From Actinomycetes bacterium (GTDB taxonomy: Bacteria; Actinomycetota; Acidimicrobiia; Acidimicrobiales; SZUA-35): a stretch of DNA of 36,570 bases. Position 1 is the stretch's first letter; each line of letters starts with the position of its first letter. Positions 31,202 through 36,570 of this stretch are shown piece after piece. The position numbers and the translations under genes were made by a program. The stretch covers positions 1 through 36,570 of the forward strand of contig JAJRXF010000098.1 in the NCBI GenBank assembly GCA_024276425.1, given 5' to 3'. The notes under the pieces are model-generated. The model did no database searches. It saw only the letters and a list, made by a program, of their open reading frames with translations, and was not told the origin of the DNA.

Positions 31202-31996
31202 ATGAAACGAATCGCCGCAGGAGCCCTGTTCGGGGCATTGGCACTGGCAGGATTCGGAATGTGGTCCAACGTGATCGCCCTCCAGTTTCCTTGGCAGTTC
31301 CCTTGGCAGCCCGACATCGACTTCACCGAGGTTGCCGTAGAGCTCTCCCTGCCCGAAGAGGCTCGGATCGTGGCCATCGAGCCAATCACCCTGGATTGTC
31401 GGGCCAGGGTCCACGCATCGATCCCTATTGAAGGCCGACGCGAGCACACAGCCTTTGGCCGGGTCTACCGGACCGACACCATCACCATGCAAGCCATTGG
31501 CGACGTCGACACCTGTATCGAAGGGTCCTCTGCTCAGGTCCAATACAACGCCGATGGTACAACCTACGTTTCCATCGACGCCGATGACATCGTCTTCGTC
31601 CGACCTCGGGTCGATGCGGTAAAGTCAGCCGAGTCCGTCCGTGTCAGCAAGGGCCTTGTTGGGAAGTGGACCGACGTCTTTCCTTGGGTCGACGACGATC
31701 TTGGTCTCACGCCGGTTACCTACGCCTGGGCTCAGAACGTCATCGGTGGCAGCCAGTGCATGCAAGCGGCCTATACGGTCACCGAGGGAATTTTGATTGA
31801 CGCCTACACCGAGCAGTTCATTGCCAACGGTGCCGACGCCTCTCGGTTGACAGTTGAGATTCTGGGAAGGCCAACCTTTAGTGATCCGCCGCCGCTGGAT
31901 CTGGGCGGAGTTGAGATGAACATTGACTACGACACCATCACCTGCCAGGTGAGCGAGGATCTCCAGGGCGGGATCAGTACGCCGATCACAAACTAG
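31202..31996 (+). CDS. Secreted protein of unknown function
   Basis: 264 residues. A hydrophobic N-terminus (AAGALFGALALAGFGMW) serves as signal peptide or anchor, followed by a short WQFPWQP repeat-like segment. Then come FTEVAVELSLPEEARIVAIE, FGRVYRTDTITMQAIGDVD, VSIDADDIVFVRPRVDAV and VGKWTDVFPWVDDDLGL. A mid-protein cysteine (GGSQCMQAAYTV) and late ITCQV suggest a disulphide. It shows a faint resemblance to DUF4230 proteins that I cannot confirm. GAGGGA lies 7 nt upstream of the ATG. Neighbours give no hint of function. Confidence 0.65.
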   Translation: MKRIAAGALFGALALAGFGMWSNVIALQFPWQFPWQPDIDFTEVAVELSLPEEARIVAIEPITLDCRARVHASIPIEGRREHTAFGRVYRTDTITMQAIGDVDTCIEGSSAQVQYNADGTTYVSIDADDIVFVRPRVDAVKSAESVRVSKGLVGKWTDVFPWVDDDLGLTPVTYAWAQNVIGGSQCMQAAYTVTEGILIDAYTEQFIANGADASRLTVEILGRPTFSDPPPLDLGGVEMNIDYDTITCQVSEDLQGGISTPITN

Positions 31997-32019
31997 TCCG
32001 CCGCCCTAACTCGGTGGCC

Positions 32020-32025
32020 TAAGGT
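32020..32025 (+). promoter_or_regulatory. -10 element of arfB, leaderless layout
   Basis: TAAGGT ends 6 nt before the ATG at 32032, without a Shine-Dalgarno sequence. Confidence 0.45.
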
Positions 32026-32031
32026 CTAGCA

Positions 32032-32448
32032 ATGGCTAAGGATCCCACTATCGAGGTGAACTCCAACCTCACGATCCCAGCCGACGAGTTGATTTGGCGC
32101 TATGGCCCTTCTGGCGGTCCGGGTGGACAGCACGCCAACAAGTCCAACACCAGAGCCGAACTAATTTTCGATATTGCAAACTCGACGGTTCTCAGTGAAA
32201 GTCAACGGGCCAAGCTGACAGACATGTTTGGGCCTCGTCTGCGAGTGGTGGCTGACGATTCGCGATCTCAGATGCGAAATCGGCAGGTGGCTGCGGAGCG
32301 GCTCGCAGCCAAGCTGGCCGAGGCACTAAAACCCAAACGCGTTCGCCGTCCTAGCAAACCCGGTCGAGGAGCCAGGGAGCGGCGGCTGGCCGACAAGCGA
32401 AAGCAGAGTCAACGCAAGGCAAACCGTCGCATCAGCTATGACGATTGA
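32032..32448 (+). CDS. arfB: Alternative ribosome-rescue factor ArfB (YaeJ-like)
   Basis: 138 residues. GPSGGPGGQHANKSNT places the peptidyl-hydrolysing GGQ at residues 31-33, and FGPRLRVVADDSRSQMRNR follows. The C-terminus is a lysine/arginine-rich tail (RRPSKPGRGARERR, QRKANRRI) that enters the empty mRNA channel in stalled ribosomes. The protein lacks the stop-codon-recognition domain of RF1/RF2. It frees stalled peptidyl-tRNA independently of tmRNA. Followed after 64 nt by a rhodanese gene with its own promoter. Confidence 0.9.
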   Translation: MAKDPTIEVNSNLTIPADELIWRYGPSGGPGGQHANKSNTRAELIFDIANSTVLSESQRAKLTDMFGPRLRVVADDSRSQMRNRQVAAERLAAKLAEALKPKRVRRPSKPGRGARERRLADKRKQSQRKANRRISYDD

Positions 32449-32500
32449 AGAGGAGACTGGCCAATCGTTGCGGCTATTCGCACAAGTCGGCTAACCGAGC

Positions 32501-32506
32501 GATACT
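32501..32506 (+). promoter_or_regulatory. -10 element of the rhodanese gene, leaderless layout
   Basis: GATACT ends 6 nt before the ATG at 32513; the same hexamer precedes the GGDEF-EAL gene. Confidence 0.4.
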
Positions 32507-32512
32507 TCTGCC

Positions 32513-32950
32513 ATGACTGAGAGTGAAAGACCACAAGTTCGTTCTGCCTGGGGCATGGTGGAAGAGGCAAAGAAGCGCATCGACAATTTGTCGCCCGAGG
32601 AACTACAGGCCGAGCTTGCCGCCGGGACTGCTACCGCTATCGACATTCGGGACTACCGAGAAGTCTTTACCGAAGGCAAAGTCCCCGGAGCACTGCACAC
32701 CCCGCGAGGAATGCTGGAATTCTGGATCGACCCGGCCAGCGAGTACTACCGGGACGTGTTCACACCGGACAAGCGCTACATCATTTATTGTGCTGGAGGT
32801 GGCCGATCGGCGCTCGCCGCTGTAGTCATGAAGGACATGGGGTATCCCAATGTCGGACACCTTGAACCTGGCTTTGGTGGCTGGGCTGCTGCCGGAATGG
32901 AAACAGAGAGTATTGAGCAAACTGGGAAGTGGATTCCTAGGAAATCGTAA
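32513..32950 (+). CDS. Single-domain rhodanese
   Basis: 145 residues. A short helical N-terminus (WGMVEEAKKRIDNLSPEEL) leads to the rhodanese domain with AIDIRDYREVFTEGKVPGALHTPRG and the active-site loop YCAGGGRSALAA, Cys at residue 93. EPGFGGWAAAGM is the usual C-terminal motif. Such proteins carry sulfane sulfur as a persulfide on the cysteine, in the cytoplasm. The last 14 nt overlap the end of the converging HtrA-like protease gene. Confidence 0.88.
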   Translation: MTESERPQVRSAWGMVEEAKKRIDNLSPEELQAELAAGTATAIDIRDYREVFTEGKVPGALHTPRGMLEFWIDPASEYYRDVFTPDKRYIIYCAGGGRSALAAVVMKDMGYPNVGHLEPGFGGWAAAGMETESIEQTGKWIPRKS

Positions 32951-34946
32951 TGATGTCGTTTCCGGTGATCGGGATTCCCTCAGTGCTTCCCGAAACCAGG
33001 TCGCCCTCACAGTTCAGCGCACTTGCGATAATCGTCCCCTGGGGGACTAACAACTTGTAGCTGCCTCCAATGGGAATGGTGTCCTCGGAGCCGAGTTCGT
33101 CCAGACCAACATCGGCGGAACCGAGCGGATTCACTTTCAGAAAACAAATCTCGAAGGCGGATTGGTTGACGAACTCGACCTCGTACACGGGAACAGGCTC
33201 CGGTGTGACTTCGATTGCTTCGATGAAAATGATCTCGTCCTGCACAAAGAACACAATCTCATAAAGCCCGGCGGACAGACCGTCTTGATTTTGGGCGCAA
33301 ACCCAGAAGTTTGTCCCGCTGCTCTCCTGCACCCAGGTCTCACCAAAGTAGCTGAAGTCTTCGATGACTTCTCCGTCTATAAGCCACACAGCATCCCACC
33401 CTGCTCCCGTTGGAAGGTTCTGCCAATCAAACCAGAAGCAAAGGTTGTTGGTTCCTGCTGCCGCGGTGGTGGTGAACTCGGTTGTTTCTTCAGTCTCTCC
33501 TACCCCGAGACTAAACCCGGGTCGGTAGGCAATGACCTGGAATGGGTCAACAACGATTTCCGCTGGCTGGGCGGCCCCAGCTGCATTGGATGCCAGGGGT
33601 GTCGCCGTCTGGGCGCTGGTGATGATATCGGCCGCGAGGTTGATGGGGCGGATGCCGTTGAGGAAGCCGCCAATCGGTGTGCACTGGTCACCATTGTCAA
33701 TGGAGCCATCGCCATTGGTGTCGGTGATTACTCGGCAGTCAACGATCGGAGAATCCTCACCGGCTGAGGCCTGAGTCGGGATACCAATCAGTTGGCCTTC
33801 CAGGTTCACGGCTGTTCCACCACTGTTGCCACCGGCGATTGTGGCGTCGGTCTTAATCCAAGAACGATCGCTCACTCCCGCTTGGGAAGTAAAGCCCGAC
33901 ACCGCACCATTGGTGAAGGTGATGGTGCTACCTCCGATGGTCGGGTAGCCAAGGATGCGGATGTTGTCACCGATCTTGACCGAATCGCTGTCACCAATTT
34001 CGGTGGAAGGGAAGGTGTCTGGGAGTGGGCTTCCGTCGAGTGACTCAGCGATTCGTAGTACGGCGAGATCAAGCTGGAAGTCAAAGTCGAGCAGGTCGGC
34101 CAAGTACAGAATCTCGGGGGCGAGGCCAGCATCGTCGGTCATGGCAATAGCGATTGACTCGACTTCGCAGCCGTTGCCGGGAGTGATGACATGAGCATTG
34201 GTCAAGATGGTGCCGCGGTCATCCAAGATCGTGCCTGAACCAACGCAAGTTGGCTCACCGGCGGTGTTGCGCACCAAGATTTGTACGGTCGATTGGGCCA
34301 ACCGCTCGACACTGGGCGGCCCTTCGGGCTCGGCGATGGTGGTCGTCGGAGCCTCGGTGGTGACGACTGTGGTGGTGACGGCCGTGGTTGTTGTTGCGGC
34401 ATCTTCGTCGCCCCCGCCTCCGGCCACGATGGCAGCGGCGCCGCCACCGGCGATGAGAAGGGCCAGTGCCCCGCCGACGATCATCCCGGTCTTCTTCTTC
34501 TTGGGTGCGGGCTGGGTTGGGGTACCGCCATAGGGGTTCGGTGATCCTGGGGCTGAGGTACCAAAGGACTGGGTCGGGGGAATCGCCCCGGGAGGTGACG
34601 CTGCTGGAGGTGCCTGGTACGGCTGGGCCGGTTGTGGCACTTGGTAAGGCTGGGCCGGTTGTGGCGCTTGGGCTTGTTGTGGCGGTGGCGTGGCCTGGGG
34701 TTGGTAGGGCTGGGCCGGTGGCGTCTGGTAAGGCGTGGCGGCCGGAGGTTGGGCCGCGGGAGGTTGGGCCGCGGGAGGAGTGGCGGCCGGAGGTTGGGCC
34801 GCGGGAGGAGTGGCGGCCGGAGGTTGGGCCGCGGGAGGGGTGGCGGCCGGAGGTTGGGCCGCGGGAGGAGTGGCGGCCGGAGGTTGGGCCTCTTGGCCAG
34901 GACGCTTGGGGGGTTGCGGTGGCTCGTACTTGTTCGAATCGCTCAC
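32937..34946 (-). CDS. Membrane-anchored HtrA-like trypsin-fold protease with Pro/Ala-rich tail
   Basis: 669 residues from the GTG at 34946. A cytoplasmic Gln/Pro/Ala-rich region of about 145 residues contains QPPAATPPAA repeats and QPYQ motifs. KKKK and a transmembrane helix (MIVGGALALLIAGGGAAAIVAGG, in part GALALLIAGGGAAAIV) follow at about 150-175. The outer part holds a trypsin-like domain with His in LTNAHVITPG (about 251), Asp in LDLAVLRI (about 291) and Ser in AGGNSGGTAV (about 373). The C-terminal 200 residues are beta-rich and of unknown function. It is probably a cell-envelope quality-control protease. TAGATT lies 7 nt before the GTG. Confidence 0.87.
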   Translation of the reverse strand: MSDSNKYEPPQPPKRPGQEAQPPAATPPAAQPPAATPPAAQPPAATPPAAQPPAATPPAAQPPAAQPPAATPYQTPPAQPYQPQATPPPQQAQAPQPAQPYQVPQPAQPYQAPPAASPPGAIPPTQSFGTSAPGSPNPYGGTPTQPAPKKKKTGMIVGGALALLIAGGGAAAIVAGGGGDEDAATTTTAVTTTVVTTEAPTTTIAEPEGPPSVERLAQSTVQILVRNTAGEPTCVGSGTILDDRGTILTNAHVITPGNGCEVESIAIAMTDDAGLAPEILYLADLLDFDFQLDLAVLRIAESLDGSPLPDTFPSTEIGDSDSVKIGDNIRILGYPTIGGSTITFTNGAVSGFTSQAGVSDRSWIKTDATIAGGNSGGTAVNLEGQLIGIPTQASAGEDSPIVDCRVITDTNGDGSIDNGDQCTPIGGFLNGIRPINLAADIITSAQTATPLASNAAGAAQPAEIVVDPFQVIAYRPGFSLGVGETEETTEFTTTAAAGTNNLCFWFDWQNLPTGAGWDAVWLIDGEVIEDFSYFGETWVQESSGTNFWVCAQNQDGLSAGLYEIVFFVQDEIIFIEAIEVTPEPVPVYEVEFVNQSAFEICFLKVNPLGSADVGLDELGSEDTIPIGGSYKLLVPQGTIIASALNCEGDLVSGSTEGIPITGNDIITIS
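34741..34890. repeat. 30-bp tandem repeat coding for QPPAATPPAA
   Basis: Four 30-bp units at 34771-34890, one with a single mismatch (GAGGGG for GAGGAG), plus a related partial unit at 34741-34770. They lie in the N-terminal cytoplasmic region of the HtrA-like protease. High GC and repetition make the copy number prone to slippage and to assembly collapse. Confidence 0.9.
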
Positions 34947-34953
34947 GGCAATC

Positions 34954-34959
34954 AATCTA
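34954..34959 (-). promoter_or_regulatory. -10 element of the HtrA-like protease gene, leaderless layout
   Basis: On the minus strand TAGATT ends 7 nt before the GTG at 34946, which favours this start over the longer in-frame one at 35087. Confidence 0.45.
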
Positions 34960-35131
34960 GGCGATCGACGCAGCCAGTGAGGAACGGGGATATCCCCATT
35001 TGTTCCCCTAATAGTGGTGCCGCAGGCTTTGACACCTAGAGGAAGACAAGATTGACCGATCTGGCCGATGAAGCCCAGTCGGATCACCGCTAACCTTCGA
35101 GGCCGAGTCCCCGACGAATCCAGGGGAGTTC

Positions 35132-35203
35132 GCCCCCGTAGCTCAGTGGATAGAGCATTGGTTTCCTAAACCATGTGCGGCAGTTCGATTCTGCCCGGGG
35201 GCA
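35132..35203 (+). tRNA. tRNA-Arg (anticodon CCU)
   Basis: A complete cloverleaf of 72 nt. The acceptor GCCCCCG pairs with CGGGGGC, the D stem is GCTC/GAGC, and the T arm is GGCAG-TTCGATT-CTGCC. The anticodon loop TTCCTAA gives anticodon CCU, which reads AGG. The anticodon stem has one mismatch at its base (T27-T43). Discriminator base A; CCA is not encoded. Confidence 0.97.
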
Positions 35204-35300
35204 CTAGCCGATTTAGCGCTTTGACCAGGCTTTATACAGATTCACTTGCAAACCTCTGCGAACTCCTGGAATCGCCTAAACACCCCTGTTTCCCCTTGGC

Positions 35301-35320
35301 TGTGGGTACTGTGTGGGTAC
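35301..35320 (+). repeat. Direct repeat of TGTGGGTAC after the tRNA
   Basis: TGTGGGTAC occurs twice, at 35301-35309 and 35312-35320, about 100 nt after tRNA-Arg. Short direct repeats of this kind resemble integrase arm-binding sites next to tRNA attachment sites, but no integrase gene is in view. It also overlaps the likely pyrE promoter region. Confidence 0.45.
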
Positions 35321-35348
35321 AAATCAGATCCAGACGAGTCAGAAGACC

Positions 35349-35924
35349 ATGACAACTACGGTAGTAGTCACCATGAGTACTGCTTCGCTCGACAACCGCC
35401 ACTCACTCGCTCAACGAATCTTCGAGCGGTGCTATCTGACCGGGGAGTTCCGCCTTCGCTCTGGTCGCATGGCGACCTACTACTTCGACAAGTACCAATT
35501 CGAGAGCGATCCGGAATTGCTCACAACGATCGCCCAAGGACTCCGAGATCTCATTCCTGCCGATGTCGACCTACTGGCAGGCCTAGAGATGGGCGGGATC
35601 CCTGTGGTGACCGCATTGTCCCGCGAAACCGGGATACCGGCAGTATTTGTTCGTAAGCAGGCAAAGGACTACGGAACAGCGAAACTGGCCGAAGGACCAG
35701 GAATCGAAGGCAAGCGCCTAATGATTGTCGAGGACGTCGCCACCTCCGGCGGGCAGATCAAGTTGTCCGCAAAAGACTTGCGCGACCGCGGTGCCATTGT
35801 TGTCGGAGCCGTATGCGTGGTCGACCGATGCGAGGGCGCCAAAGAAGCTCTAGTCGAAGAACAGATCAGCCTGATCTCCCTGCTACTCGGACCCGAAATA
35901 ATGTCCTTCGCTGTAGCAAGCTGA
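35349..35924 (+). CDS. pyrE: Orotate phosphoribosyltransferase
   Basis: About 191 residues from the ATG at 35349; an ATG at 35373 fits homologue N-termini equally well, and a GTG at 35313 is in frame. LTGEFRLRSGRMATYYFDKY and LLAGLEMGGIPVVTALSRETG are typical of PyrE. The PRPP-binding motif is IVEDVATSGGQIK, and FVRKQAKDYGT is the catalytic-loop region. The enzyme makes orotidine monophosphate from orotate and PRPP in pyrimidine synthesis. It stands alone after the tRNA rather than with other pyr genes. Confidence 0.85.
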   Translation: MTTTVVVTMSTASLDNRHSLAQRIFERCYLTGEFRLRSGRMATYYFDKYQFESDPELLTTIAQGLRDLIPADVDLLAGLEMGGIPVVTALSRETGIPAVFVRKQAKDYGTAKLAEGPGIEGKRLMIVEDVATSGGQIKLSAKDLRDRGAIVVGAVCVVDRCEGAKEALVEEQISLISLLLGPEIMSFAVAS

Positions 35925-36061
35925 ACTGGCGCAAGGAATCCGGCCCACTCGTCCTAACCGTGGCAACAATCCACGAGCCCGTTCTTCTCGTTCAAATGCT
36001 CCACACCATGCCCAGCGTCCAACCAGTACAAGTCAAGGTCAGACCTACACCATGATCATGC

Positions 36062-36493
36062 TCAGCTCGCCGAGGCCAGTCTGACGTCATAGTGAATCGT
36101 GAGATCCAAAGCCTCCGCTATTTCCACCAACCGAGCGAAACTCACACCTGCGTAGTCACTGGCCTCGTACCGCTGAACCGCTTGCTCAGCAAGACCCAAC
36201 CGCCCGGCCAACTCCCGCTGAGTCAACCCTCGGGCGATTCGAGCGCGAATCAGTGAAGTCGGAAACTCACTGATCCCATTCGCCTCAATCAACGTCGCAT
36301 CATGCAATGCGTCATAGTCCGACAACTCAGCTTCAAAGTCACCCAGCGTCCCACGAATGGCTTCCAGTTGCATTTGACGCATCTCCGGTGCCAAGCCATC
36401 CGAGAGTGGGGCTTGTTCAAGCTCGCTAATAGCCACACGGACCTCATCAGCCTTACTGCGCGTGATCTTGTACTGCCGTTCATTCTTGATCAT
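36062..36493 (-). CDS. XRE-family HTH protein, antitoxin-like
   Basis: 143 residues. The N-terminal half is helical (MIKNERQYKITRSKADEV...). The C-terminal half is a helix-turn-helix: IARGLTQRELAGRLGLAEQAVQRYEASDY at about 92-120, in part LTQRELAGRLGLAEQAVQRY, then FARLVEIAEALDL. The ATG overlaps the stop of the upstream gene by 4 nt (ATGA), a layout common to toxin-first toxin-antitoxin pairs. Its likely role is DNA binding and autoregulation with the upstream partner. Confidence 0.82.
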   Translation of the reverse strand: MIKNERQYKITRSKADEVRVAISELEQAPLSDGLAPEMRQMQLEAIRGTLGDFEAELSDYDALHDATLIEANGISEFPTSLIRARIARGLTQRELAGRLGLAEQAVQRYEASDYAGVSFARLVEIAEALDLTIHYDVRLASAS

Positions 36494-36570
36494 GACTCAA
36501 ACTCCTCAGTTTCCAGATCGACAATTCCCTTGACCCGCCCATCACGGTCCTGTTGGAAGAACTCCACGAA
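36490..36570 (-). CDS. Partner gene of the XRE protein, only its 3' end in the window
   Basis: The last 26 codons are visible, read on the minus strand from the window edge to the TGA at 36490. They encode FVEFFQQDRDGRVKGIVDL and a final ETEEFES. The sequence vaguely recalls the C-terminus of DUF6932-type proteins found next to such HTH genes, but too little is present to assign it. The overlap with the XRE start shows coupling. Confidence 0.6.
   Translation of the reverse strand, partial: FVEFFQQDRDGRVKGIVDLETEEFES

Noticed and set aside
34741-34890. CRISPR-like array
   Set aside because: Units are adjacent without spacers and are coding repeats; no cas gene is present.
34466-35039. Plus-strand Gly/Arg/Val-rich frames over the protease repeat
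   Set aside because: They are products of the repeated GC-rich DNA read in the wrong frames.

Overview
The window looks like chromosomal DNA of an actinobacterium, most probably class Acidimicrobiia (Ilumatobacter-like). The grounds are a moderately GC-rich composition, a DUF3499 protein, two secreted DUF4214 proteins, Actinobacteria-style lipoproteins, a tandem glycine riboswitch before gcvT, frequent GTG starts, and many operon-leading genes with a TAnnnT -10 element only 6-8 nt before the start codon (leaderless transcription). The lineage call is inference; no rRNA is present.

Layout. 1-2005: a Ppx/GppA phosphatase running off the left edge, divergent from prmA, which overlaps a gamma-glutamylcyclotransferase-like gene that ends before a strong hairpin. 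2113-4959: an overlapping operon of a nitronate-monooxygenase-like flavoprotein, a two-domain sulfurtransferase and a lytic-transglycosylase-like lipoprotein. 4977-7224 (minus): a beta-propeller lipoprotein and an M48 membrane protease. 7353-9958: an acyl-CoA ligase coupled to an ACAD10/11-like phosphotransferase. 9983-13272: a membrane PAS-GGDEF-EAL protein and surE.

13291-20934 is the most interesting part. A glycine cleavage operon (tandem glycine riboswitch, gcvT, gcvP) lies between two secreted DUF4214 proteins. gcvP carries an in-frame TGA at a position that is normally glycine, with its conserved C-terminus intact in the same frame beyond it. The second DUF4214 gene carries a degenerate LytM/M23 domain and is preceded by a compact predicted three-way junction I cannot assign to a known RNA class.

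20972-24672 (minus) is a four-gene export operon (lipoprotein, peptidoglycan-binding adaptor, ATPase, MacB/FtsX permease). 24749-27376 holds a YhhN membrane protein and two translationally coupled sulfotransferases. 27392-28461 (minus) is an arsR-arsM arsenic methylation pair with a visible operator. 28571-30865 (minus) holds an alkyltransferase-like DNA repair protein with a repeat-derived tail, an HD protein resembling only the C-terminal half of a CCA-adding enzyme, and two membrane proteins. 31202-34946 holds a secreted protein of unknown function, the ribosome rescue factor arfB, a rhodanese and a large HtrA-like protease with a Pro/Ala repeat tail. The right edge has tRNA-Arg(CCU), a pyrE-like gene and an antitoxin-like XRE gene with the end of its partner. 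That arrangement could be the edge of an integrated element, but no integrase or second attachment site is visible.
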